Shown: one piece after another, positions 52,848-60,761 of the stretch
How positions within the stretch are numbered: position 1 is the first letter of the stretch
Layout of the letters: each line of letters opens with the position of its first letter
DNA from: Sulfitobacter aestuariivivens
GTDB lineage: Bacteria; Pseudomonadota; Alphaproteobacteria; Rhodobacterales; Rhodobacteraceae
Assembly: GCF_014763045.1 (NCBI RefSeq)
Contig: NZ_JACTAG010000001.1
Location: 682,001-746,000 of the forward strand
Direction of reading: 5' to 3'
Length of the DNA: 64,000 nucleotides
Notes under the pieces: model-generated
The model's input: the letters and a program-made list of their open reading frames with translations, nothing else
Databases searched by the model: none
What the model was told of the DNA's origin: nothing
Program-made: the position numbers and the translations under genes

Positions 52848-54019
52848 GGGGTGATCATCAGGCGATCGAGTTTGTGAAAGTGATAGGTGTCGGCGTATTG
52901 CGGCGGCGCGTGCATGCGCATATCGGGCAGGGCGGAAAAGAGCGCGGGTAGCGCCAGTTGCAGTTCCAGCCGGGCCAGCGGGGCCCCGACACAAAAGTGC
53001 AGGCCGCCGCCGAATGCAGCGTGGGGTTTTGCGGGGCGCAAGGGGTCAAAGGTGTCTGGCGTGTCCCATATGGCCGGATCGCGGCCCGCCGCCCCCAGAA
53101 CAAGGGCGATTTCCTCGCCGCGTTTCAGGGTGGCTCCGTCCAGCTCAATGTCCGCGTAGGCGAAGCGCGTGAAGACGTGCAGGGGCGGATCATAGCGCAG
53201 CAGTTCTTCGACGGTGGCGGCGATTTGATCAGGTTCTAGGACCTGTGGCGATGTTTCGTGCTCCAGCAGGCATTTTACGGCGTTGCCAAGGCTGTGCACG
53301 GTGGCTTCGTGGCCTGCGTTGAGCAGCAGGATACAGGTACTGATGAGTTCATCGGTGCTTAGTTTTTCCCCGGCTTCTTCGGCGGCGATGAGTTCGGTGA
53401 TCAGGTCGTCGCGCGGGTCATGGCGGCGTTTCTTGACGTAGTCGCGCAGAAAGGTGGTGAACTCGGCGGCGGCGGTGTTTGCGGCGGCTTCGACCGCGTG
53501 TGTGCGGCCGGTTTGATACATCGCCACCATGTCCCGCGACCAGCGCAACAGGTCTGGCCAGATCTCTTCCGGCACGCCGAGCAGGCGCGCAATGATGCGC
53601 ACGGGAAGTTGGGTGCAATAGGCGGGGATGAGGTCGAAGGGGGTGTCCGGGAAGGCGTCAATGAGGTCTTGGCAAATCTCGGTGATGTCGGGGGCCAGTG
53701 CGCCGATGCGGCGTGAGGTGAAGGCGCGCAGGACCAGACCGCGCAGGCGGGTGTGGCGGGGGGGTTCAAGTTCGAGCATGGAATGGGTTTCGAGGGCGAT
53801 CCAGTCGGCCATGTGGGGGCCGTAGGGGCGCGGGTTCACAGGTTCGCGGCCCAAGCGGCGGTCGCGCAGCAGGGCATTCACGGTGGCGGCATCAAAAGCG
53901 GCCAGCATGCCCATGTCGTCCCAATAGAGTACCGGGCCGCGCCTGCGGGCGTCAGCGTAGACCTGATAGGGGTTCTGCACAAAGGCCGGATCGGTGAGGG
54001 ATTGAGAGAGGCGTTTCAT
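52844..54019 (-). CDS. cytochrome P450
   Basis: A full-length (391 aa) soluble P450. The heme-thiolate motif FGGGLHFCVGAPLARLE near 345-361, the I-helix LLLNAGHEATVHSLG near 232-246 and the K-helix EELLRYDPP (ExxR) near 276 are intact. It hydroxylates an unknown small substrate; no dedicated ferredoxin gene is adjacent. Its start is only 44 bases from that of dctB on the opposite strand, so both promoters overlap. A big hairpin lies across its stop codon. Confidence 0.95.
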   Translation of the reverse strand: MKRLSQSLTDPAFVQNPYQVYADARRRGPVLYWDDMGMLAAFDAATVNALLRDRRLGREPVNPRPYGPHMADWIALETHSMLELEPPRHTRLRGLVLRAFTSRRIGALAPDITEICQDLIDAFPDTPFDLIPAYCTQLPVRIIARLLGVPEEIWPDLLRWSRDMVAMYQTGRTHAVEAAANTAAAEFTTFLRDYVKKRRHDPRDDLITELIAAEEAGEKLSTDELISTCILLLNAGHEATVHSLGNAVKCLLEHETSPQVLEPDQIAATVEELLRYDPPLHVFTRFAYADIELDGATLKRGEEIALVLGAAGRDPAIWDTPDTFDPLRPAKPHAAFGGGLHFCVGAPLARLELQLALPALFSALPDMRMHAPPQYADTYHFHKLDRLMITP

Positions 54020-54063
54020 GCGTGCCAGACAATCCGGCGGGGCTGGTCATTGCAAGGGGGGTC

Positions 54064-55833
54064 ATGCAGTCTGGGGATATGAAGAACGGCATGCGTCAGC
54101 GGTTGGCCTTAGTGCTGGCCTTTCTCGGGATTGTGCTGCTGCTGGCAGGCGCGGTCTGGCGATATGGGTATGCGCAAGGGATTGATCAGTTGGCGGCGCG
54201 GGGTCAGGCGGATCTGGCGCTGGCGGGCGACCGGCTGGTGGGGCAGTTGCAGCGCTATCGGGATCTGGCAGTGACCATGGCCGATCATCCCCATGTGCGC
54301 GATGTACTGGCGGGCACAAACACGGGTGATGTGGATGCGCTGCTGCTGGAAGTGGCGGACAAGTCTGCCACGCTGGATTTGCTGGTGCTGGACCTTGAGG
54401 GCCGGGTTGCCGCAGCCGCACAGGGCGCGCTTGACCGAAAGCTTGCAGCGCAACCGCACGTGCAGCGGGCCTTGCGGGGTGCGTTGGGGTGGGGGCATGG
54501 ACCTGCACTGCCGCTGACGGACCGTGCGTTTTTCCATGCAGCCCCGGTGTTTGCCGAGGATGGCGGCGTGCAGGGTGTCGTTCTGGTGGTCACGGATCTC
54601 AACGGGATCGACTACAACTGGCGCGGCACCAACCCGGCGGCGTTTTTTACCGACAGCGATGGCGTGGTCTATATTTCGAACCGGACCGAGATCCTGTTCT
54701 GGCAGCGGCCTGAGGGCGAGGCAGGGTTGGTGACGCCGGAGGGCGCGCAGCCCCCCTTCAGCGCCACCTACATCGGTCCCCATGAGATCTGGCAGCTGGG
54801 TTGGGGGCGCTATCTTCCGGGCGAGGCGTTGCATCTGACGCAGGCGCTGCCGGTGATCGGCATGACGGGCGAAGTGCTGTTGAGCGTGGCCGAGGCCAAA
54901 CAGTTGGCGCTGGCACAGGCGGCGGCGGTTGCGGCGCTGTGTCTGGCGTTTGGATCATTGCTGTACCTTGCGGCAGAGCGGCGGCGAGCCTTGTCGCAGG
55001 CCAATGTGCAATTGGAGGCACGGGTGGCGGCGCGGACAACTGCATTGCGCGAGACGAACGAACAGTTGCGGCGCGAGGCGGCAGAGCGTGAAGAGGCGCA
55101 GGCCGCCCTGCGGCGCGCGCAGGACGATCTTGTGCAGGCGGGCAAGCTCAGCGCTTTGGGCCAGATGTCAGCAGGGATCAGCCACGAATTGAACCAGCCG
55201 CTGATGGCAATCCGATCCTTTGCGGAAAACGCCGTGCAGTTCATGGAACGGGACAGGCCGGAGCGGGCGGCAGAGAACCTTGGCCGGATTTCGGATATGG
55301 CGCGGCGCATGGGGCGGATCATCCAGAACCTGCGCGCCTTTGCGCGGCAGGAAACTGGCCCGCAGGAACGGGTAGAGCTTGGGGCCGTGCTGACCGCTGC
55401 GATCGATTTGACGCGAAGCCATGTGGAGGATGCGGGCGTCAGGCTGATCTATGATGCACCTCAACGCGACGTCTGGGTGCGTGGTGGCGAGGTCCGTCTG
55501 GGACAGGTGTTCGTCAATCTGATCACCAACGCGGTGGATGCTATGGCCGCGGCTGAGGAAAAGCAGTTGGATATTGCCGTTGTGAAAGAGGGGACCGTTG
55601 CCGTGCGCTTTGCAGACACCGGGCCAGGGATTGAGATGCCCGACAAAGTGTTTGATCCCTTCTACACCACCAAGTCCGTGGGCGAGACGGCAGGCATGGG
55701 GCTGGGCCTGTCGATCAGCTATGGCATCGTGCAAAGCTTTGGCGGGCAGATAAAGGGCAGCAACCTTGAGGGCGGTGGCGCCCTGTTTGTGGTGACCTTG
55801 GAACCGGCGGCGGAAAAGGCGGTAGCGGCATGA
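54064..55833 (+). CDS. dctB: sensor histidine kinase, DctB type
   Basis: About 589 residues: an N-terminal membrane segment, a periplasmic dCache-type sensor domain (about 35-290), a second membrane segment, a coiled coil (RRALSQANVQLEARVAARTT...), HisKA with His374 in SAGISHELNQPLMAIRSF, and an ATPase domain with NLITNAVDAMAA, FADTGPGIEMPDKVF and GMGLGLSISYGIVQ. This is the DctB architecture for C4-dicarboxylate sensing. Several starts are possible; 54064 has AAGGGGGG upstream. It is coupled to dctD by four bases, with the TRAP genes 360 bases further on. Confidence 0.9.
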   Translation: MQSGDMKNGMRQRLALVLAFLGIVLLLAGAVWRYGYAQGIDQLAARGQADLALAGDRLVGQLQRYRDLAVTMADHPHVRDVLAGTNTGDVDALLLEVADKSATLDLLVLDLEGRVAAAAQGALDRKLAAQPHVQRALRGALGWGHGPALPLTDRAFFHAAPVFAEDGGVQGVVLVVTDLNGIDYNWRGTNPAAFFTDSDGVVYISNRTEILFWQRPEGEAGLVTPEGAQPPFSATYIGPHEIWQLGWGRYLPGEALHLTQALPVIGMTGEVLLSVAEAKQLALAQAAAVAALCLAFGSLLYLAAERRRALSQANVQLEARVAARTTALRETNEQLRREAAEREEAQAALRRAQDDLVQAGKLSALGQMSAGISHELNQPLMAIRSFAENAVQFMERDRPERAAENLGRISDMARRMGRIIQNLRAFARQETGPQERVELGAVLTAAIDLTRSHVEDAGVRLIYDAPQRDVWVRGGEVRLGQVFVNLITNAVDAMAAAEEKQLDIAVVKEGTVAVRFADTGPGIEMPDKVFDPFYTTKSVGETAGMGLGLSISYGIVQSFGGQIKGSNLEGGGALFVVTLEPAAEKAVAA

Positions 55834-57059
55834 GCAATACGGTTCTTTTGGTGGATGACGATGCGGCGGTGCGCGAGGCGCTGGCACAGACGCTGGAGTT
55901 GGCCGAGATCACGGCGATCACGGCCAACTCCTTTGTGGCCGCAAAAGACCGCATCACGGCACAGTTTGATGGTGTCATCCTGTCAGACATTCGCATGCCA
56001 GGTCGGGATGGATTTCATTTGCTGGAATACACTCTGGCGCAGGATCCTGATTTGCCTGTGATCCTGTTGACCGGCGAGGGTGATATTCCAATGGCGGTTC
56101 AGGCGATGGGGCAGGGCGCCTTTGGATTTCTGGAAAAACCCTGTGCGCCTGCTGATCTTCTGGGAGTGTTGGAACGTGCCTTGAAGACCCGAACTCTGGT
56201 GCTGGACAACCGGCGGCTTCGGCGGCTGGTGGAAACAGGTGATCCTGCGGCGCGGATGCTGTTTGGCACCTCTGATCTGGCCGAAGGTCTGCGCAAGCGG
56301 GTGCGGCTGGTGGCGCAGGCGGAAGGGGCCGCGCTGATCACCGGGGCCCCGGGCACGGGAATTTCGAAGGTCGCCGAAGTTGTGCATCTCAGCTCTGCGC
56401 GGTCCAAGGCGCCTTTTGTCAAACGCGCCGCATCCGGATTTTCCGCCGAAGGGCTTGAGGCAGCACTGATCGAAGGCGAAGGCGGAAGCCTTTTTATCGA
56501 CGAGATCACCCAGCTGTCGCCGCAACTGCAACTGATCCTCTCTGAGGCGGTCGAGGGGAAGAGCCCCACGCGGTTGATCGCGGGCAGCACACGCGATCTG
56601 GCCCGCGAGGTCGAGGCCGGGCGGTTCAACGCCGATCTCTATTACCGTCTTGATGTGCTGACGGTGCGCATTCCATCGCTTGCAGAGCGGCCGGAGGATA
56701 TTCCGGTCATGTTCCGGCGCTATGTGGATCAGGCGGCGGAACAGGCCGGCCTGACGCCGCCCGAGGTGATGCCGGAAGTGATTGCAGGGTTGATGGCACG
56801 CGACTGGCCCGGTAACGCCCGCGCGCTGATGTCGGTTGCCATGCGATTTGTGATGGGCATGCCCGAAGATGGCGCGCCGGATGCCGGTCTGGGGCTGGCA
56901 GATCAGATGGCACAGGTGGAACAATCGCTGCTCGAAGCTGCGCTGCGCCGGGCCGGGGGGCAGGCGTCTGCCGCCGCAGAGGCGCTCAAGCTGCCGCGCA
57001 AGACGTTTTATGATAAGCTGGCGCGCTATGGCATCAAGCCAGAGGCGTTCCGCGGATAA
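55830..57059 (+). CDS. dctD: DctD-like response regulator without the GAFTGA loop
   Basis: A 409-residue response regulator with receiver (Asp10/11, acceptor Asp53, Lys103), AAA+ and Fis-type C-terminal domain (LEAALRRAGGQASAAAEALKLPR). The AAA+ module is altered: Walker A is GAPGTGISK (172-180) where GExGTGKE is usual, so the Lys position holds Ile, and between FVKRAASGF (196-204) and the Walker B LFIDEI (221-226) about 20 residues are missing, including GAFTGA, needed for sigma-54 contact. WPGNARAL and the R-finger region FNADLYYRL remain. Such EBP variants in Rhodobacter (e.g. NtrC) work with sigma-70. It likely controls dctPQM. Confidence 0.9.
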   Translation: MSNTVLLVDDDAAVREALAQTLELAEITAITANSFVAAKDRITAQFDGVILSDIRMPGRDGFHLLEYTLAQDPDLPVILLTGEGDIPMAVQAMGQGAFGFLEKPCAPADLLGVLERALKTRTLVLDNRRLRRLVETGDPAARMLFGTSDLAEGLRKRVRLVAQAEGAALITGAPGTGISKVAEVVHLSSARSKAPFVKRAASGFSAEGLEAALIEGEGGSLFIDEITQLSPQLQLILSEAVEGKSPTRLIAGSTRDLAREVEAGRFNADLYYRLDVLTVRIPSLAERPEDIPVMFRRYVDQAAEQAGLTPPEVMPEVIAGLMARDWPGNARALMSVAMRFVMGMPEDGAPDAGLGLADQMAQVEQSLLEAALRRAGGQASAAAEALKLPRKTFYDKLARYGIKPEAFRG

Positions 57060-57191
57060 CTGATGTGGCGCAGCCGGATAGGGTGTGCTCTGTGCTCAGC
57101 AGCAGAGATAGTTCCCGTGCGCTGCCCGACTTCCCACGTGGTTGCCGCGAGGGCTTACCCGTTGGTCCTGCTGCTGTGGTTGTGTGAGATT

Positions 57192-57231
57192 CCGCACATA
57201 TCGTAATCTGCTCTGTGCGGGTTTTCGCACA
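57192..57231 (+). promoter_or_regulatory. candidate DctD binding sites
   Basis: CCGCACA (57192-57198), TGTGCGG (57214-57220) and CGCACA (57226-57231) give two overlapping inverted repeats, TGTGCG-N6-CGCACA being the tighter. TGTGCA recurs at 57245-57250. They lie about 100 bases upstream of the sigma-54-like box and 190 bases before dctP, a typical enhancer-like position. Rhizobial dctA has comparable GTGCGG/CCGCAC sites as I remember them. Confidence 0.45.
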
Positions 57232-57336
57232 ACGTGACGGGATTTGTGCAAGTGAAACGTGAGGATTGCAATGCAACATTATGAATTTTAGGATTTTAAA
57301 TTGATCCACACCTCTTGCCAAACTTCAGCTTGTGGC

Positions 57337-57352
57337 TGGTGGCGGGTGTGCT
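57337..57352 (+). promoter_or_regulatory. sigma-54-like -24/-12 box (weak)
   Basis: TGGTGGCGGGTGTGCT has the essential GG and GC with ten bases between them and lies about 70 bases before the dctP ATG. It lacks the CAC of the full TGGCAC-N5-TTGC consensus, so this is a weak match. Confidence 0.3.
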
Positions 57353-57420
57353 GTTTCATTGTGACAAGGCATTCACCGAGGAATGCCAGAAACCGATGAA
57401 ACTCTCTGGGAGGAGACACC

Positions 57421-58425
57421 ATGAAATTTCTGACCGCTGCCGCTGTGGCACTGACGATGAGCGTATCTGCGGGGGCCGTGCAGGCCGCCTGTGATGACGG
57501 GGAAGTCGTGATCAAGTTCAGCCACGTGACCAACACCGACAAGCACCCGAAGGGCATCGCCGCATCGCTGCTGGAAAAGCGCGTGAACGAGGAGATGAAC
57601 GGCAAGGCCTGTATGGAGGTGTTCCCGAACTCCACGCTCTACAATGACGACCAGGTGCTGGAAGCGCTGCTGCAGGGTGACGTGCAACTCGCCGCCCCGT
57701 CGCTGTCCAAATTTGAGCAGTTCACCAAGAAGTTCCGCATCTTCGATTTGCCCTTCATGTTCGAGGACATTAACGCTGTGGATGCCTTCCAAAGCTCTGA
57801 GACGGGTCAGGCCATGAAAGAAAGCATGACGCGTCGCGGTTTGCTTGGTCTTGCGTTCTGGCACAACGGGATGAAGCAGATGTCGGCCAACAAGCCGTTG
57901 CTGTCGCCCTCTGACGCAGCGGGGCTGAAGTTCCGTGTTCAGAACTCTGACGTGTTGAAGGCGCAGATGGCCGCGATGGGCGGCTCGCCCCAGCCGATGG
58001 CGTTCTCCGAAGTATATGGCGCGTTGCAGACCGGCGTTGTGGACGGGCAGGAAAACACCTGGTCCAACATCTATGGCCGCAAGTTCTTTGAAGTGCAGGA
58101 TGGCGTGACCGAGACCAACCACGGCATCATCGACTACCTGCTGGTGACCTCAACCGACTGGCTTGACAGTCTGGACGCGGACGTGCGCGATCAGTTCATG
58201 ACCATCGTGGCGGAAGTGACCGAGGCGCGGAACTCTGAATCCAGCAAGGTGAATGCAGAGGCCAAGCAGGCGATCATCGATGCCGGTGGTGTGGTGCGCG
58301 AACTGACGCCTGAACAGCGCCAGGAATGGGTCGACGTGATGGCCCCTGTCTGGGACCAGTTCCGTGACGATGTAGGTCAGGAAAACATTGACGCTGCGCA
58401 AAAGTTCAACGGCTCAAGCTCTTAA
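57421..58425 (+). CDS. dctP: TRAP transporter substrate-binding protein, DctP
   Basis: A 334-residue periplasmic solute receptor of the DctP family. It has a signal peptide (MKFLTAAAVALTMSVSAGAVQA, cut before ACDDGE), and the family landmarks VVIKFSHVTNTDKHPKG, KFRVQNSDVLKAQMAAMGG with the carboxylate-binding Arg near 180, and QTGVVDGQENTWSNI near 205. C4-dicarboxylates are likely ligands, given the DctBD pair. GGGAGGAG precedes the ATG. First gene of dctPQM. Confidence 0.94.
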   Translation: MKFLTAAAVALTMSVSAGAVQAACDDGEVVIKFSHVTNTDKHPKGIAASLLEKRVNEEMNGKACMEVFPNSTLYNDDQVLEALLQGDVQLAAPSLSKFEQFTKKFRIFDLPFMFEDINAVDAFQSSETGQAMKESMTRRGLLGLAFWHNGMKQMSANKPLLSPSDAAGLKFRVQNSDVLKAQMAAMGGSPQPMAFSEVYGALQTGVVDGQENTWSNIYGRKFFEVQDGVTETNHGIIDYLLVTSTDWLDSLDADVRDQFMTIVAEVTEARNSESSKVNAEAKQAIIDAGGVVRELTPEQRQEWVDVMAPVWDQFRDDVGQENIDAAQKFNGSSS

Positions 58426-58437
58426 ATAATCTACGAT

Positions 58438-58463
58438 CAGCCCCCGCCACTGCGCGGGGGCTG
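58438..58463 (+). terminator. hairpin between dctP and dctQ
   Basis: CAGCCCCCG-N8-CGGGGGCTG, a nine-base stem 13 bases after dctP, followed by GCGTTTT. It is probably a partial terminator or a 3' stabiliser that keeps the binding protein in excess over the permease. Confidence 0.6.
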
Positions 58464-58498
58464 GCGTTTTAGATACCAGACATTTTCGGGGGACGGGC

Positions 58499-59179
58499 AT
58501 GTCATCGCATTATCAGGCGGCGACGCCGCTGGGGCGCATTGTCAGCGAAATCGAGGAAACGGCGATCGCCATTATCCTGGGGCTGATGACGATCATCACC
58601 TTTATCAACGTGGTGCTGAGATACGGGTTTAACACCGGGATCATCTGGGGCCTTGAGATGGTGACGTTTCTGTTCGCCTGGCTGGTGCTGTTCGGGGTGA
58701 GCTATGCCGTCAAGGTAACGGCGCATTTGGGCGTCGATGCGGTGATCAATCTTTTCTCCCGCGGACCCCGCCGTGTGCTGGCGATTGTCGCCGGGCTGGT
58801 TTGCGTGATTTACGCGGCCTTGCTCTTTAAGGGGGCGTGGGATTATTGGGCGCCTTTTGCGGGGCTTGATGCCACCAGCGGGCGCTGGTTTCCGACGGGG
58901 TTTGAAAACAGCCGCGATCAGGCCTGGTACGAGGTAATCGATACACCGATCCCCGACTGGTTGCGCTTTATCGAGCCATTGATGAACGAAGGAGAGGCTT
59001 ATGAAAAGCTGCCCCGGTTCATCCCCTATGCCATGCTGCCCTTTGGGGCATTCCTGCTGCTGTTGCGGTTTGTGCAGGCCACGTTGCGGGTGGTCCAAGG
59101 ACGTCAGGACAGCCTGATTGTCAGCCACGAGGCTGAAGACGCAGTCGAAGACGTGCGTCACATGAACGAAGGGGCATAA
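58499..59179 (+). CDS. dctQ: TRAP transporter small permease, DctQ
   Basis: A 226-residue small TRAP subunit with four hydrophobic segments. It is longer than the usual 160-180 residues because about 60 residues are inserted between the third and fourth segments (about 120-180, FAGLDATSGRWFPTGFENSRDQAWYEV...). The conserved FINVVLRYGFNTGIIWGLEM and FLFAWLVLFG are present. Its role is to assist the DctM channel. Five bases separate it from dctM. Confidence 0.92.
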   Translation: MSSHYQAATPLGRIVSEIEETAIAIILGLMTIITFINVVLRYGFNTGIIWGLEMVTFLFAWLVLFGVSYAVKVTAHLGVDAVINLFSRGPRRVLAIVAGLVCVIYAALLFKGAWDYWAPFAGLDATSGRWFPTGFENSRDQAWYEVIDTPIPDWLRFIEPLMNEGEAYEKLPRFIPYAMLPFGAFLLLLRFVQATLRVVQGRQDSLIVSHEAEDAVEDVRHMNEGA

Positions 59180-59183
59180 GATC

Positions 59184-60560
59184 ATGGAAGTTGTCATTCT
59201 TTTCGCCATGGTTGTCGGCCTGATGCTGATCGGTGTGCCGATTGCTGTGTCGCTTGGCACGTCCTCTATCGTGTTCCTGCTGGCGCTCAGCGACACGTCG
59301 CTGGCCTCTATCGCGCAGACCTTCTTTCAGGCGATGGCGGGGCATTACACGCTGCTGGCCATTCCGTTCTTCATTCTTGCCTCCAGCTTCATGTCCACGG
59401 GTGGGGTGGCGAAACGGATCATCCGGTTCTCCATCGCGCTGGTGGGGCATTTGCCGGGGGGGCTTGCCATTGCGGGCGTCTTTGCCTGCATGCTTTTTGC
59501 CGCCCTCAGTGGTTCATCGCCGGCCACGGTGGTTGCGATTGGCAGCATCGTCATCGTCGGCATGCGTCAGGTAGGCTACACCAAGGATTTTGCGGCCGGT
59601 GTCATTGCTGTCGCAGGCACGTTGGGGATTCTCATCCCGCCGTCGATTGTGATGGTGGTCTACGCGTCTGCAACGGATGTCTCCGTCGGGCGGATGTTTC
59701 TTGCCGGTGTCATTCCCGGTCTGCTGGCGGGACTGATGCTGATGGCGACGATCTATATCATTGCCAAGATCCGGGATCTGCCCAAGGGCGAGTGGCGCGG
59801 GTGGGGCGAGGTGCTGGAAAGCGGTGTGGAGGCGGGATGGGGCCTTTTTCTCATCGTGATCATCCTTGGCGGCATCTATGGCGGGATATTCACCCCCACT
59901 GAGGCAGCGGCGGTCGCGGCAGTCTATGCTTTTATCATCTCGACCTTCATCTACCGCGACATGGGGCCGCTTCATGTCGAAGGCGAAGGGCGTAACCTGA
60001 GCCTGCTGCAAAAGCCGCTGTCTCTGATCACTGTCTTCTTCCACCGGGACACAAAGAATACGCTGTTCGAGGCGGGCAAGCTGACTGTAACCCTGATGTT
60101 CATCATCGCCAATGCGCTGATCCTCAAGCACGTGTTGACTGATGAACAGATCCCGCAACAGATCTCAGCCGCGATGCTGAACGCAGGCTTCGGCCCGATC
60201 ATGTTCCTGGTGATCGTCAACATCATCCTGTTGATTGGCGGTCAGTTCATGGAACCTTCGGGGTTGCTTGTGATCGTTGCACCGCTGGTGTTTCCGATCG
60301 CCATCGAACTTGGGATCGACCCCATTCATCTTGGCATCATCATGGTGGTCAACATGGAGATCGGGATGATCACCCCGCCGGTGGGCCTAAACCTTTTTGT
60401 CACTTCGGGCGTGGCGAACATGCCGATGATGTCCGTCGTGCGCGCCGCATTGCCGTTCCTTGCCGTGCTCTTCGTCTTTCTGATCATGGTGACCTACATC
60501 CCCTTCCTCAGTACATGGCTGCCGACGCTGATGATGGGCCCGGAAATCATTACCAAATAG
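59184..60560 (+). CDS. dctM: TRAP transporter large permease, DctM
   Basis: A 458-residue permease of the DctM family with about twelve segments, starting MEVVILFAMVVGLMLIGVPI and with GTLGILIPPSIVMVVYASATD and ATEAAAVAAVYAF (here TPTEAAAVAAVYAFI). Residues of about 285-320 form a long hydrophilic loop typical of the longer DctM forms. It catalyses Na+-coupled uptake with DctP and DctQ. Followed by a terminator. Confidence 0.95.
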   Translation: MEVVILFAMVVGLMLIGVPIAVSLGTSSIVFLLALSDTSLASIAQTFFQAMAGHYTLLAIPFFILASSFMSTGGVAKRIIRFSIALVGHLPGGLAIAGVFACMLFAALSGSSPATVVAIGSIVIVGMRQVGYTKDFAAGVIAVAGTLGILIPPSIVMVVYASATDVSVGRMFLAGVIPGLLAGLMLMATIYIIAKIRDLPKGEWRGWGEVLESGVEAGWGLFLIVIILGGIYGGIFTPTEAAAVAAVYAFIISTFIYRDMGPLHVEGEGRNLSLLQKPLSLITVFFHRDTKNTLFEAGKLTVTLMFIIANALILKHVLTDEQIPQQISAAMLNAGFGPIMFLVIVNIILLIGGQFMEPSGLLVIVAPLVFPIAIELGIDPIHLGIIMVVNMEIGMITPPVGLNLFVTSGVANMPMMSVVRAALPFLAVLFVFLIMVTYIPFLSTWLPTLMMGPEIITK

Positions 60561-60602
60561 AGCAGGCTGCGCCTGCATGACATTCAAAGACGCGTACCTA
60601 GA

Positions 60603-60634
60603 GGCGCCGCATCCTATCGGACGCGGCGCCTTTT
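60603..60634 (+). terminator. terminator after dctM
   Basis: GGCGCCGC (60603-60610) pairs with GCGGCGCC (60623-60630), followed by TTTT. A small GCAGGC/GCCTGC hairpin (60562-60576) precedes it directly after the stop codon. Confidence 0.75.
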
Positions 60635-60648
60635 GCGTGTGCAGTGCA

Positions 60649-60670
60649 GAGGTATTTGAAAAAGGGTGAA
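60649..60670 (+). repeat. dispersed repeat copy 4
   Basis: Matches AGGTATTT-N3-AAAGGGTGAA (centre GAA) in the dctM-tpiA spacer; forms an inverted pair with copy 5, 40 bases downstream. Confidence 0.75.
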
Positions 60671-60710
60671 GCAAAGAGGGCCGGTGCGACACAGGCAGGG
60701 CGTTGACTGT

Positions 60711-60732
60711 TTCACCCTTTTGAAAATACCTA
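60711..60732 (-). repeat. dispersed repeat copy 5 (inverted)
   Basis: The complement of AGGTATTT-N3-AAAGGGTGAA (centre TCA) lies on the minus strand. With copy 4 it can form a 19-of-22-base-pair stem across a 40-base loop. Confidence 0.72.
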
Positions 60733-60761
60733 AATCCCGGGTTTAGCGTAAAGCGCAGGCC

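Larger units (their letters stand above)
57060..57420. other. 361-base spacer, dctD to dctP
   Basis: The only non-coding stretch longer than 300 bases. No gene-sized ORF with a credible start was seen. It contains CGCACA/TGTGCG half-sites (57192-57231), an A+T-rich stretch (about 57275-57305), a GG-N10-GC box at 57337-57352, and ribosome site GGGAGGAG before dctP. It looks like a promoter region of the TRAP operon. Confidence 0.7.
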
